A DNA stretch of 64,000 nucleotides from Anaeromyxobacter oryzisoli. GTDB lineage: Bacteria > Myxococcota > Myxococcia > Myxococcales > Anaeromyxobacteraceae. The stretch is taken from NCBI RefSeq assembly GCF_022690765.1, contig NZ_JALCZA010000003.1, positions 1-64,000 of the forward strand, in the 5' to 3' direction. The first letter of the stretch is position 1, and the number at the start of each line of letters is the position of its first letter. Made by a program: the position numbers and the translations under genes. Below are positions 53,573 to 64,000 of this stretch, in pieces. Under the pieces are notes generated by a model. That model did not search any database and was not told the DNA's origin. It saw only the letters and a program-made list of their open reading frames with translations.

Positions 53573-55123
53573 TCAGAGGTTCGTCACGAGGTCGGCGTCC
53601 CCCGCCCGCATCCCGTTCCGGTAGGTGGGGTCGAGCGTGGACCGGAAGCCGGAGAGGATCGCCGCCGCGTCCGCCTCGACGCCGGGGCTGGACGCGCCGC
53701 CCGCGAGGCCGGTGCTGGAGCCGGCGAGGAGGACGAAGTGCACCAGCGCGACCCGCCCGCCCGGCGGGACGGTGAGCGGGTGCACGACGAACATGGTCCC
53801 GTTGCCGTCCGGCGCGCCCGCGGAGACCGCCGCCGCCGAGGCCGTGCGGAAGAAGGCCGAGCCGCTCCCGAACACGATCCCGAAGTCGCGCGTCCCGCCG
53901 CCGGACAGATCGTACCCGACCAGCGCGCCGTCCCGGGGCTGGTAGAGCGCCGTGCTCGCGCCCGCGGCGAGGAAGGAGAGGTAGACGACGTCGGCGCTCA
54001 CGGCCGCGGCGCCGGCGTTCTCGAACACGTCGGTGATGCGCGCCCAGTGCGCCTTGGGCGGCGCGAAGAACGTCCGCCGCACGGCGAGCTGGGCGCCGCA
54101 GTCGCCCGCGCTCCCGACGCACAGGGTCCGCGGCGCGCCCTCCACGTTCTGGGACTCGGAGGGGGACGCGGCCGTCCAGCTCGCGTCGCCGCCGGCGAGG
54201 GTCCCGGCCTCGAAGTCGCCGTTCAGGATGGTGGCGGGGCCGCCCGCCAGGGAGACGCCGTCGATCTGGACCAGGCTCGGGGACGGCCCGGCGAGCTCGA
54301 ACGAGACGACCACCTGGTCATGCCCCGGCCATGGACCCACCGTGAAGGACGCGCCCGGCGACCCGCCGGTGCCGGGGCCCCGGTCCTCGTTCGCCGTCGC
54401 GGTGTACACGGTCTCGAGGAGCTGCCCGTCCGTGCCGTGGAAGCTCACCGTGAACGTGGGCGCCGGCGCCCCGACGAGCGCGCCCGGGATCGCGAAGAAG
54501 ACGTGGCTCCAGGAGAGCGTGAGCGGCGCGGTGACGGCGGACACGTCGAGGGTCTGGGTGACGCGCGAGGAGGACGTCCCGTTCAGGAGGAGCGAGCGGC
54601 TCCCCTCGAGCGGCGCGACCCCGGCGGTCGCGCCGTCCGAGAGCTCCGCCGTCCTCACCCCGTCGGCGGCGCCGAAGAGCGGGGTCAGGAAGGTCGCCTC
54701 GGCGTAGGTCTGGTCGTAGGGGAACGCCGGGAGCGCCTGGGTGGCGAGCACGTCCATCTCGAGGGACTCGAAGGTGGGCGGCGTGACGGTGGGGACGCCG
54801 GCGTAGAGGACGAGCGCGCCGCTGAAGGGCCCGGCCAGCCCGCCGGAGCGGAGGGAGTAGTCGCGATCGAGGTCCCAGGTGTTCGCCTGGCCGGGGAAGC
54901 TCTCGTAGCCGTCGCCGGACGGGAGGGTCTGGCCGAAGGCCGTGACGCCCTGGATCATGACGCCCTGGATCAGGGCCGGCACGCCGGGGACCGCGGGGAC
55001 CGGCGGCGGAGGCGGGGGCGTGACCGGCGCGGAGGATCCGGAGGAGCAGGCGGCGAGGGCGAGCGCGAGGGCGACGGCGGCGCGTCGGGCGGGCGCGGCG
55101 TGGGGAGCGGGCGATCGTGGCAT
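53573..55123 (-). CDS. Predicted lipoprotein of unknown function
   Basis: Lipoprotein of 516 residues. Lipobox VALALALAACSS places the lipidated Cys near 26. A Pro-rich linker (APVTPPPPPPVPAVPGVP) is followed by a duplicated GV(M/T)xxGV segment (LIQGVMIQGVTAFG) and mostly beta-sheet sequence with two carbohydrate-binding-like jelly-roll halves (about 90-260 and 285-500). One segment reads NGDFEAGTLAGGDASWTAAS, a typical carbohydrate-binding-module opening. No catalytic motif. Stand-alone minus-strand gene. Confidence 0.65.
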   Translation of the reverse strand: MPRSPAPHAAPARRAAVALALALAACSSGSSAPVTPPPPPPVPAVPGVPALIQGVMIQGVTAFGQTLPSGDGYESFPGQANTWDLDRDYSLRSGGLAGPFSGALVLYAGVPTVTPPTFESLEMDVLATQALPAFPYDQTYAEATFLTPLFGAADGVRTAELSDGATAGVAPLEGSRSLLLNGTSSSRVTQTLDVSAVTAPLTLSWSHVFFAIPGALVGAPAPTFTVSFHGTDGQLLETVYTATANEDRGPGTGGSPGASFTVGPWPGHDQVVVSFELAGPSPSLVQIDGVSLAGGPATILNGDFEAGTLAGGDASWTAASPSESQNVEGAPRTLCVGSAGDCGAQLAVRRTFFAPPKAHWARITDVFENAGAAAVSADVVYLSFLAAGASTALYQPRDGALVGYDLSGGGTRDFGIVFGSGSAFFRTASAAAVSAGAPDGNGTMFVVHPLTVPPGGRVALVHFVLLAGSSTGLAGGASSPGVEADAAAILSGFRSTLDPTYRNGMRAGDADLVTNL

Positions 55124-55268
55124 GATCGATTGCTACCACGCCGCCCGCGACGCGCCGATGTGGTCTCGCGTCCCCTGGACGCGGCACGGCGCCGCTGGCG
55201 CCGCCCGCTCGCGTCGAGCGCCGTGAGGCACGCGACGCCCCCGCGCGCCGCCGGCCGCCGGGACCGGG

Positions 55269-57080
55269 CTACTCCGGGACCTCGGCGAGCACGACGTCGC
55301 CGTGCGCGTCGCGCACCTTGTCCTTCACGCGCGCCAGCTCGTACCACTTGAAGAAGGCCTCGACGAAGACGATGGCCATCAGGAGCATGAGCAGGACGGA
55401 GATGCCGACGTTCAGGTACTTCCCCTGAGGCAGGTAGTTGTCCTTGATGTTGTGGTAGCCGGCGCTCATGCACACCGGGATCATGAAGATGCCGGGCACG
55501 GCGGAGACCCAGGCGTAGCGCGCCTTCCCGAGGCGGATCAGCATGGTGGTCCCGACGATGAGGGCGCAGGTGGCGAGGAGCTGGTTGGACATCCCGAACA
55601 GCGGCCAGATGGTCATGATGTCGCCGGTGTAGACCAGGTAGCCCCAGGCGCCGGTGAAGATCAGGCTCGTCAGGATGATCCCGGGCATCCACTTCTTCTC
55701 GTTCAGCTTCGGCCACACGCGGCCCAGCATCTCCTGCAGCATGTAGCGGCCCACGCGCGTGCCGGTGTCCACGGCGGTGAGGATGAACACCGCCTCGAAC
55801 ATGATGGCGAAGTGGTACCAGTAGCTCGCCAGGTGCTGCATGAGCGGGATGGACGAGAAGATGTAGGCCATCCCCACCGCGAGCGAGACCGCGCCGCCCG
55901 GCCGACCCTGGAGCTTCTCGCCGACCTCCGCGGCGAGCGCGGGCAGGTGGACCGGGGTCATGCCGAGGTGCGAGTAGGCGACCGCGCTCGAGTTGATCGC
56001 GAAGTAGTCCGCCGGGACCAGCACGCACGCGGCGACGAGCGCCATGATCGCGACCACGCCCTCGAAGAGCATCGCGCCGTAGCCCACGAACAGCACGTCG
56101 TCCTCCGTCGCGATCATCTTGGGCGTCGTGCCGGTGCCGATGATGGCGTGGAACCCGGAGAGCGCGCCGCAGGCGATGGTGATGAAGACGAACGGGAAGA
56201 CCGAGCCGGGGATGAGCGGCCCGCCGCCGTGCACCCACGGGGTGAAGGCGGGCATCTGCAGGGTGGGGTGGACGAAGAAGATGCCGGCCACGAGCGCCGC
56301 GACCGTGCCGAGCTTCAGGTAGGTGGAGAGGTAGTCGCGCGGGCAGAGCAGCAGCCACACCGGCAGCACCGAGGCGACGAAGCCATAGGCGGGGATGAGG
56401 AGCGCGATGGTGTGCTTCGGGAGGGAGAGCCAGCGGGACATCGTCGGGTCGGCGGCCACGTGCGGACCGGCCCACAGCGAGAGCGCCAGCAGGACCACGC
56501 CGATGACGCTCGCCCCCTTCACGTCGCCCTTCCTGAAGACGTACATCCAGACGCCCATGAGGAGCGCGATGGGCATGGTGGCGAGCACCGTGAAGGTGCC
56601 CCAGGCGCTCTCGAAGAGCGCGTTCACCACGGCGATGGAGAGGCCGGCGAGCGTGAGGACGAGGATGAAGAGGATGGCGAACGACGCCACCGCGCCCGCG
56701 CGCTTGTTGATCTCGTACTCGGCGATGAGCGAGAGGCTCTTGCCCTTGTGACGCACCGAGGCGAAGAGCACGATGACGTCGTGCACCGCGCCGCCCAGCA
56801 CGCAGCCGAAGATGATCCAGAGCGCGCCCGGGGCGTAGCCGAACTGCGCCGCGAGCACCGGCCCGATGAGCGGCCCCGCCGCCGCGATCGCGGCGAAGTG
56901 GTGGCCGAAGAGCACGAACCGGTTCGTCTTGTGGTAGTCGTGGCCGTCCGCGAGCGCGATCGCGGGCGTGGTGCGGCCGCCGTCGAGCCCGAGCACCTTC
57001 CGGGCGATGAACAGGCCGTAATAGCGGTACGCCACCGCGAACACGCCCAGCGTGGCGAGGACGAGCGTCAGTGCGTTCAT
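55269..57080 (-). CDS. CstA-family transporter (carbon starvation / pyruvate)
   Basis: Integral membrane protein of 603 residues with 15 or more helices. CstA motifs include DGHDYHKTNRFVLFGHHFAA, IGPVLAAQFGYAPGALWIIF and GFHAIIGTGTTPKMI, and the C-terminal hydrophilic tail is short. The family imports peptides or pyruvate during nutrient limitation. Upstream and on the same strand lie a LytTR regulator and a LytS kinase, the arrangement of BtsS-BtsR with the pyruvate transporter BtsT. Start ATG 57080 with GGAGGAG. A 21-base-spaced direct repeat lies about 100 bases upstream. Confidence 0.9.
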   Translation of the reverse strand: MNALTLVLATLGVFAVAYRYYGLFIARKVLGLDGGRTTPAIALADGHDYHKTNRFVLFGHHFAAIAAAGPLIGPVLAAQFGYAPGALWIIFGCVLGGAVHDVIVLFASVRHKGKSLSLIAEYEINKRAGAVASFAILFILVLTLAGLSIAVVNALFESAWGTFTVLATMPIALLMGVWMYVFRKGDVKGASVIGVVLLALSLWAGPHVAADPTMSRWLSLPKHTIALLIPAYGFVASVLPVWLLLCPRDYLSTYLKLGTVAALVAGIFFVHPTLQMPAFTPWVHGGGPLIPGSVFPFVFITIACGALSGFHAIIGTGTTPKMIATEDDVLFVGYGAMLFEGVVAIMALVAACVLVPADYFAINSSAVAYSHLGMTPVHLPALAAEVGEKLQGRPGGAVSLAVGMAYIFSSIPLMQHLASYWYHFAIMFEAVFILTAVDTGTRVGRYMLQEMLGRVWPKLNEKKWMPGIILTSLIFTGAWGYLVYTGDIMTIWPLFGMSNQLLATCALIVGTTMLIRLGKARYAWVSAVPGIFMIPVCMSAGYHNIKDNYLPQGKYLNVGISVLLMLLMAIVFVEAFFKWYELARVKDKVRDAHGDVVLAEVPE

Positions 57081-57176
57081 CGATCTCCTCCGGACCGGGC
57101 GGCCCCTGTCCTCGGGACACGCAGCCGGGTGCCCAGGTTCGCAGCAACCGGTGGCCTCCAGGAGAGCGAAGTCGGC

Positions 57177-57207
57177 GAGCGGGCCGTTTCAGGCCGTGAG
57201 CGGGCCG
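57177..57207. promoter_or_regulatory. Direct repeat with LytTR-like spacing upstream of the cstA-like gene
   Basis: GAGCGGGCCG occurs at 57177-57186 and 57198-57207, 21 bases start to start. LytTR-domain regulators bind two direct repeats about 21-22 bases apart, so this is a candidate operator for the regulator encoded upstream. It lies 97-127 bases before the CstA start codon. The same motif does not recur at this spacing elsewhere in the gap, though the whole gap is GC-rich. Confidence 0.4.
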
Positions 57208-57309
57208 GCGCGGTGCTCGCGGAGCGGGCGGCGGCGGGGAGGGGCCTGGGCCGACCTCGGGGGCCGCGAGGCGAGGGGACCGGAACCGCCTACGCGCCGT
57301 GCCCTCTCG

Positions 57310-58034
57310 TCACGTCGCGTCGCCGCGGAGGCCGAGCCGGCGCCGCAGCGCGACGAAGTAGCGCCGGCTCACCGGGACCTCGCGCCCCGACCTCATCCTG
57401 AGCACGGCGCCGCGCGGCTCCGGCCGGAGGATCTCCTCGATGTGGCGGGCGTTCACCAGGTACTGCCGGTGACAGCGCTCGAGCTCGGTCTTGGTCTCGA
57501 GGACGCGCATGGTGAGGTCGGTCAGGTACTCGCCGCGCGGGGTGACGACGTAGACGCCGGCGGCGCTGCACCGCACCTGCTCGATCTCGGCCACGTCCAC
57601 CAGCCGGACGCTCTTCGGCCCCGCGCACGGGATCCGCTCCAGGACCGGGCTGTCGTAGACCGGCGGCTTCCCCTGGTCCACCGACCGCCGCAGCTTCTCG
57701 ATCGTCCGGTCGAGCCGGGCCCGCTCGACCGGCTTCAGGAGGTAGTCGAGGGCGTTCTCCTCGAACGCCTTCACCGCGTAGGCGTCGAACGCGGTGACGA
57801 AGACCACGTGCGGCATGACCTCCTGGTCGATCATGCTGAGCAGCTCGAACCCGTTCACCTTCGGCATCTGGATGTCGAGGAAGACGACGTCCGGCGCCTG
57901 GGCCCGGATCGCCTGGAGCGCCTCCACCGCGTTGGCGCACGAGCCGACGACCTCCAACGCGCCGGTGCCGTCGAGCATCGCCTCGAGCGAGCGCCGGGCG
58001 TACACCTCGTCGTCCACCACCAGGGCGCGCAGCT

Positions 58035-58038
<4 letters not shown>
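57310..58038 (-). CDS. LytTR-family response regulator
   Basis: Regulator of 242 residues. Receiver with acidic pair VVDDEVYARRSL, phospho-acceptor in VVFLDIQMPKVNGFELL and Lys in LDYLLKPVERARL. The LytTR DNA-binding domain (about 140-240) shows ERIPCAGPKSVRLVDVAEIE, GVYVVTPRGEYLTDLTMRVL, RCHRQYLVNARHIEEILRPE and REVPVSRRYFVALRRRL. ATG 58038 overlaps the kinase stop by four bases. It likely activates the CstA gene just downstream, as BtsR activates btsT. Confidence 0.92.
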
Positions 58039-59738
<1,700 letters not shown>

Positions 59739-59924
59739 GCGCGGACTCCCGCGCGAGCCCCGGGCCCGCGCCAGGAGACCTTAGCATCGCGGCGCCGCTC
59801 GCAGCCTCGGCGGCGTGGCGCTCGCCCGAAGGCCCGCCCGGGAGGGGGCAGGCGAGCCGGGCGGCAGGCGTCGGGACTCGGGCGTCGGCCTCGGCAGGTG
59901 ACCATGCGCGCCTTCTGCTCTCCC

Positions 59925-60050
59925 GCATCCGCTGTCACGCGCTCCCGCGGACCGTCGGAGCACGGGGTCGGGCCAAGGGCCACGGGAGCCGGTTCACGGA
60001 TCACGGAGAAGCCGGTGACGGTGACGGGCACGGTCCACGGACGCGTGCCA
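59925..60050. repeat. Dispersed GC-rich intergenic repeat, copy 4 (inverted)
   Basis: In the 324-base gap between the LytS kinase and the small helical gene. The segment 60003-60028 is the exact reverse complement of 28301-28326, and the surrounding bases (GGCCACGGGAGCCGG, GACGGGCACGG) match the family in reverse. It is probably derived from the same repeat in the opposite orientation. The rest of the gap (59739-59924) is GC-rich and contains no gene I can support. Confidence 0.65.
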
Positions 60051-60062
60051 TTCCCTCTCTCG

Positions 60063-60377
60063 TCACCGAGCCACCGCTCTCGGTCGAGGATGGACCCTCA
60101 CCTCGGCGGGCACGCGCAGCGCGTCGTACAGGATCTCGTGGTGGAGGATCCCCATCGCCTCGCGCTGGACCAGCACGTTCCAGAGCAGCTCCCGGGCCTC
60201 GGCGAGCGCCTCGGTCCGGAGGGCGGCGGACCGCGACGCCGCCGCCGCGGCGCGCGTCGCCTGCTCGAGCCGCTGGAGCGCGTCCTCGAGGAGGCGGGTG
60301 GCGCGGGCGAGCGCGCTCGTCTGCTCGCCGAGGATCTCGGCCTCGATCGGGCTGACCGGGCTGACCGGATCGGCCAT
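60063..60377 (-). CDS. Small helical protein (DUF6665-like?)
   Basis: Protein of 104 residues. It is nearly all heptad-rich helix: IEAEILGEQTSALARATRLL, DALQRLEQATRAAAAASRSA, then ELLWNVLVQREAMGILHHEI and LRVPAEVRVHPRPRAVAR. The ending (LVQREAxG...VPAEV) resembles small uncharacterised proteins I recall as DUF6665. No signal peptide, membrane segment or catalytic motif. Located between an alpha/beta-hydrolase gene and the repeat. Confidence 0.55.
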   Translation of the reverse strand: MADPVSPVSPIEAEILGEQTSALARATRLLEDALQRLEQATRAAAAASRSAALRTEALAEARELLWNVLVQREAMGILHHEILYDALRVPAEVRVHPRPRAVAR

Positions 60378-60409
60378 GCACCCTGAGCTATGCGGCGCCC
60401 GGGCGGTCG

Positions 60410-61564
60410 TCAACGGGAACGCCGGGAGCGCGCCCCCGCGGTCGTGCTCCCCGGGCCGACGGGAGCCGGGCGCACCGCGGGCGCCGCCGCGCGTCCGGCG
60501 GGGACGAGCGCGCCCTGCTCGACGAGCCACGCCCGCGTGATCCGGATGACGCGCGCGAGCAGCCGCTGCGCCGGCCCGACGCCCATGTGGTCGCCCTCGA
60601 CGACGATCACGGTCCGCGGCTGCGGCGTGAGCTCGCGCGCGCGGGCGGCCGCCGCGGGCGCGATCAGGCGATCCGACCGCGCCTCGAGCACGAGGAAGCG
60701 GCCGCGAAGGTGTGACAGGTGCACCGACGGGTCGACGGGCCTGAGCATCAGGTCCGCGAACGCGCCGAGCAGGGGCGCGAGCCAGCGCGGCTTCACCCCG
60801 GGGTGGGCGGCGACGACCGCGCCGATGGTGGCGCCGAAGTAGCCGAGGACGGTGAAGCGCACCGACGTCCCTCCCGCCTCCACGATCCGCTGCACGGCCG
60901 CGGTCGGGAACGCGCCGAACGAGAACCCGAGGAGGCTCACGCGCGACGTGTCCGCCCAGGGTTCGCTCGACGCCCAGCGGAGCAGCGCGTCCACCTGGCC
61001 GGGGGCGGTCAGGGCGTGGCGGCGCAGCCCCGGCGCGTGGAGGACGGTCCAGAGCGCTCCCGGGAGCTTGCGGGGCAGGGGCCAGTCGTACCCGATCACC
61101 GCGTTCGGCCCGAGATCGCCGCCGGCGTCCGTGAGCGCGCGGATGCTGTCCGCGCCCCCGCCCAGCCCGCCGAGCACGATCACCACCGGCAGCCGGTGGT
61201 CCGGGAGGGGATGGGGCAGGCTCACGATGAAGCGGACCCGTCCGATCGCCCCGCCGTCGAGCGCGACGTGGAGCAGGGTGCGATCGCGCCAGCGCTCCCC
61301 GTTCAGCTCCACCAGCGACGCTCGGGCTCCAGGCGCCAGCCGCGGCAGCGCGGCGACCGGATCCTGGAGCCGGAGCCACGCGATCGCGGCGGCGGCGGTC
61401 GCGAGCAGGAGGAGCGTCGCCGCGGCGACCGCGCGGAGCGCGCGCCGGGCCCATGTTCGCGCCGGCCTCGAGGCTCCGCGCGACCGGCGCGCGCGCGGCC
61501 ACGCCGAAGACGCGCCGCCTTCGCCCGGGCGCCCGAGGGCTTCGGCGGCTCGCCCCGTCATCAC
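60410..61564 (-). CDS. Membrane-anchored alpha/beta-hydrolase-like protein
   Basis: Protein of 384 residues. One N-terminal helix ([20 protein letters not shown]) precedes a periplasmic-side alpha/beta-hydrolase fold. The nucleophile elbow is LLGFSFGAF (GxSxG), an oxyanion-like stretch is [17 protein letters not shown], and the C-terminal His is in [13 protein letters not shown] with an acidic residue before it ([10 protein letters not shown]). Substrate unknown. ATG 61564 overlaps the stop of the P-type ATPase by four bases (ATGA), so it is translationally coupled to the metal pump. Confidence 0.7.
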   Translation of the reverse strand: MMTGRAAEALGRPGEGGASSAWPRARRSRGASRPARTWARRALRAVAAATLLLLATAAAAIAWLRLQDPVAALPRLAPGARASLVELNGERWRDRTLLHVALDGGAIGRVRFIVSLPHPLPDHRLPVVIVLGGLGGGADSIRALTDAGGDLGPNAVIGYDWPLPRKLPGALWTVLHAPGLRRHALTAPGQVDALLRWASSEPWADTSRVSLLGFSFGAFPTAAVQRIVEAGGTSVRFTVLGYFGATIGAVVAAHPGVKPRWLAPLLGAFADLMLRPVDPSVHLSHLRGRFLVLEARSDRLIAPAAAARARELTPQPRTVIVVEGDHMGVGPAQRLLARVIRITRAWLVEQGALVPAGRAAAPAVRPAPVGPGSTTAGARSRRSR

Positions 61565-63831
61565 ACGACCGCCGTGCGCAGCCGCAGCGCGTTGCTCACC
61601 ACCGACACGGAGCTGAAGCTCATCGCGGCGGCGGCGATGATGGGGCTGAGGAGCAGCCCGAAGGCCGGGTACAGCACCCCCGCGGCGATGGGGACGCCGA
61701 CGCTGTTGTAGAAGAAGGCGAAGAAGAGGTTCTGCTCCACGTTCCGCATGGTCCGGCGCGAGAGGCGGCGCGCCCGGGCGATGCCGCGCAGATCGCCCTT
61801 CACCAGCGTCACCCCCGCGCTCTCCATGGCCACGTCCGTGCCGGTGCCCATGGCGATCCCCACCTGCGCCTGCGCGAGCGCCGGGGCGTCGTTGATGCCG
61901 TCGCCGGCCATCGCGACGACGCGCCCCTCCGCCTGGAGGCGCTTGACCACGCCGGCCTTCTGATCGGGGAGCACCTCGGCCTGGACGTCGTCGATGCCGA
62001 GCGTCCTCGCGACGGCGAGCGCGGTGGTCCGGCTGTCGCCCGTGAGCATCACGATCCGGACGCCCTCGCGGTGGAGCACCCGGATCGCCTCGGGCGTGCT
62101 CTCCTTGATCGGGTCGGCCACGCCGAGGAGCCCGGCGGCCTTCCCATCCACGGCGACGAACATCACGGTCTGCCCGTCGCTCCGCAGCGCCTCCGCCCGC
62201 CCGCCCAGCCCGGCCGCGTCCACGCCGAGCGCCTCGAGCAGCGCGCGGTTGCCGAGGGCCACGGCGCGCCCGTCCACGCGCCCCTTCACCCCCTTGCCCG
62301 GCACCGCCTCGAACGCGGCCGCCTCGACCGGCGCGGCGCCGCGCTCGACGGCGCCGTTCACGAGCGCGGCCGCGAGCGGGTGCTCGCTGCCGCGCTCGAG
62401 GGACGCGGCGAGGCGCAGCAGGGTCGGCGTGTCCACGCCCGCGGCCGTCACGACGGTCACGAGCCTCGGCTTCCCCTCGGTGAGGGTGCCGGTCTTGTCC
62501 ACCACGAGCGTGTCCACCTTGCGCAGGAGCTCGATCGCCTCGGCATTCCTGAAGAGGATGCCCATCGTCGCGCCCTTCCCGGTCGCCACCATGATCGACA
62601 TGGGCGTCGCGAGGCCGAGCGCGCAGGGACAGGCGATGATGAGGACCGCGACGGCGTTGACGAGCGCGTGCGCCATGCGCGGCGCGGGGCCGGCGAGCGC
62701 CCAGGCCGTGAAGGTGAGGGCGGCCACGAGGACGACGACCGGCACGAACCAGCCGGCCACGCGATCGGCGAGCTTCTGGATCGGGGCCCGGCTCCGCTGG
62801 GCCTCCGCCACCATCGCCACGATCCGGGCGAGGAGCGTCTCCGCGCCGACCTTCTCCGCGCGCATGACGAGCGCGCCCGTCCCGTTGAGGGTGGCCCCGA
62901 CCACCCGGTCGCCGGGCCGCTTCTCCACGGGGATGGGCTCGCCCGTGACCATGGACTCGTCCACGCTGGCGTGGCCCTCGAGGACGACGCCGTCCACCGG
63001 CACCTTCTCACCCGGGCGGACGCGGAGCCGGTCTCCCCGCTGGACGGCGTCGAGCGGCACGTCCTCCTCGCTCCCGTCCTCGCGGAGGCGCCGCGCCGAC
63101 CGCGGCGCCAGCCCGAGCAGCTTCTGGATGGCCGCGCCCGTCTGGCTGCGCGCGCGGAGCTCCAGCACCTGACCGAGCAGGATCAGCGTCGTGATGACGC
63201 CCGCCGCCTCGAAGTAGACGGCCACCTCGCCCGACGGCCCCCGGAACGACGCCGGGAAGATCCCCGGGGCGAGGGCGGCGACCACGCTGTACACGTATGC
63301 GACGCTCACGCCGAGCCCGATCAGCGTGAACATGTTGAGGCTCCGGTTCCTCACCGACTGCATTGCGCGGACGTAGAAGGGCCACGCCGCCCAGAGGCAG
63401 ACGGGCGTCGCCAGGAGGAGCTCGAGCCACGCGCGCGCCCGCATCGACAGGACCGACGACAGCCATCGCTCCACGGCGGGGAGCTCCGGCCCCATCGCGA
63501 TCGCGAGGAGCGGCACGGTGAGCGCGACCGCGAACCAGAACCGGCGCGTCATGTCGCGCAGCTCCGCGCTCTCCCCGCTTCCCGCGGGGCCGGCGCGGGG
63601 CTCGAGGGCCATGCCGCAGATGGGACAGGTGCCCGGCGCGTCCCGGACGATCTGCGGGTGCATGGGGCAGGTCCACTCGGCCCTCGCCGCGGGCGCGGGG
63701 ACGAACGGCTCGAGCGCCATGCCGCACTTCGGACAGGTCCCTGGGCCCGGGGCCCGGATCTCCGGGTGCATCGGGCACGTGTAGCGCTCCGCGGCGGTCG
63801 CCCGTGCGGGAGCGGCTCTGGGTTCGTGCAT
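61561..63831 (-). CDS. Cu+-type P1B ATPase with two N-terminal heavy-metal-binding modules
   Basis: ATPase of 756 residues from ATG 63831 (GGGAGGAA upstream). Two CPMHP...CPxCGM modules sit at about 20-41 and 53-74, unlike the MxCxxC domain of most CopA proteins. Then eight helices, the A-domain ([10 protein letters not shown]), membrane metal site [10 protein letters not shown], phosphorylation loop [12 protein letters not shown], and the hinge [20 protein letters not shown]. It exports monovalent copper or silver across the inner membrane. The same modules occur in the Cus-type adaptor at 39-41 kb, linking the two loci. Upstream 169 bases to the window end hold no gene. Confidence 0.92.
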   Translation of the reverse strand: MHEPRAAPARATAAERYTCPMHPEIRAPGPGTCPKCGMALEPFVPAPAARAEWTCPMHPQIVRDAPGTCPICGMALEPRAGPAGSGESAELRDMTRRFWFAVALTVPLLAIAMGPELPAVERWLSSVLSMRARAWLELLLATPVCLWAAWPFYVRAMQSVRNRSLNMFTLIGLGVSVAYVYSVVAALAPGIFPASFRGPSGEVAVYFEAAGVITTLILLGQVLELRARSQTGAAIQKLLGLAPRSARRLREDGSEEDVPLDAVQRGDRLRVRPGEKVPVDGVVLEGHASVDESMVTGEPIPVEKRPGDRVVGATLNGTGALVMRAEKVGAETLLARIVAMVAEAQRSRAPIQKLADRVAGWFVPVVVLVAALTFTAWALAGPAPRMAHALVNAVAVLIIACPCALGLATPMSIMVATGKGATMGILFRNAEAIELLRKVDTLVVDKTGTLTEGKPRLVTVVTAAGVDTPTLLRLAASLERGSEHPLAAALVNGAVERGAAPVEAAAFEAVPGKGVKGRVDGRAVALGNRALLEALGVDAAGLGGRAEALRSDGQTVMFVAVDGKAAGLLGVADPIKESTPEAIRVLHREGVRIVMLTGDSRTTALAVARTLGIDDVQAEVLPDQKAGVVKRLQAEGRVVAMAGDGINDAPALAQAQVGIAMGTGTDVAMESAGVTLVKGDLRGIARARRLSRRTMRNVEQNLFFAFFYNSVGVPIAAGVLYPAFGLLLSPIIAAAAMSFSSVSVVSNALRLRTAVV

Positions 63832-64000
63832 CGCCGGTTCCTCCCGTCGCTCTCGTCGATTCTCGGGGAGCGGCGCGGGCGCCGCGGGCATTCGGTGTGT
63901 CCGGCGCGCGTCGCCGCTGCGCCCCTCCGGCGCGAGGCCCGGGCGCAGGGCCCGCCCTCGCCTCCCTCGGCCCGCCACGGGGCCAGCGGCCGATCGCCCG

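Overview
The window is very GC-rich DNA whose coding regions strongly prefer G or C at third codon positions. It looks like a chromosomal segment of a delta-proteobacterium of the Myxococcota, most like Anaeromyxobacter. Supporting this are an MXAN_2562-type outer-membrane barrel, a fibronectin-III protein with a MYXO-CTERM-like C-terminus, a CstA/LytS/LytTR group, many GTG starts, four-base ATGA/GTGA gene overlaps and a canonical sigma-54 promoter. This assignment rests on protein families and composition, not on any search. No rRNA, intact tRNA or CRISPR array is present.

Layout. 1-8110: backbone genes, namely a DUF3857/transglutaminase/TPR protein cut by the left edge, a GDT1/UPF0016 cation exporter, a YwiC-like protein, a PrsW-like protease and a LEA14-type lipoprotein. 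The gaps hold strongly folding DNA, including a 60-base cloverleaf, and a dispersed repeat family. 8215-13657: a lower-GC genomic island bounded by two halves of a tRNA-Pro(CGG)-like gene. It carries a frameshifted tyrosine integrase and a four-gene cassette (58-aa microprotein, SMC/Rad50-like ATPase, unknown 266-aa protein, DUF4365 nuclease-like protein). This is the best candidate for an undescribed, probably defensive, system. 13760-15242: a winged-helix protein plus a broken nucleotidyltransferase, resembling a toxin-antitoxin remnant. 15432-24391: a redox cassette (SDR, two zinc alcohol dehydrogenases, three aldo/keto reductases, two paralogous LysR regulators, scars of further oxidoreductases). 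Two of its enzymes carry Tat-type signals. 24654-25297: a HigB/HigA-type toxin-antitoxin pair.

25463-35783: backbone genes for a VKOR-DsbA fusion, a PAS histidine kinase, a degenerate receiver protein, a PAP2 phosphatase, a predicted outer-membrane protein, an AI-2E family transporter, a metallopeptidase-like/LpxR fusion, an alcohol dehydrogenase and an ICMT-like methyltransferase. 35950-42283: a TolC-CusB-CusA heavy-metal efflux operon. 42580-46621: two surface/outer-membrane proteins and an OmpR/EnvZ-type two-component pair. 46771-53401: a b561-like membrane protein diverging from a sigma-54-preceded HlyD/ABC/ABC/ABC-2/ABC-2 drug-efflux operon, then a DoxX protein. 53573-55123: a lipoprotein. 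55269-59738: a CstA-type carbon (pyruvate or peptide) transporter with a LytS/LytTR pair, organised like BtsS-BtsR-BtsT. 60063-63831: a Cu+-type P-type ATPase, overlapping an alpha/beta hydrolase gene, followed by a small helical protein.

Functional themes. Copper or silver handling uses the Cus-type efflux pump and the P-type ATPase; both the adaptor and the ATPase carry the same CPMHP...CPxCGM metal-binding modules. Envelope work is represented by LpxR, PAP2, PrsW, VKOR-DsbA and barrels. Stress and detoxification are represented by the redox cassette and ABC efflux. A horizontally acquired block (about 8.2-25.3 kb) holds the conflict-type genes and several broken genes.
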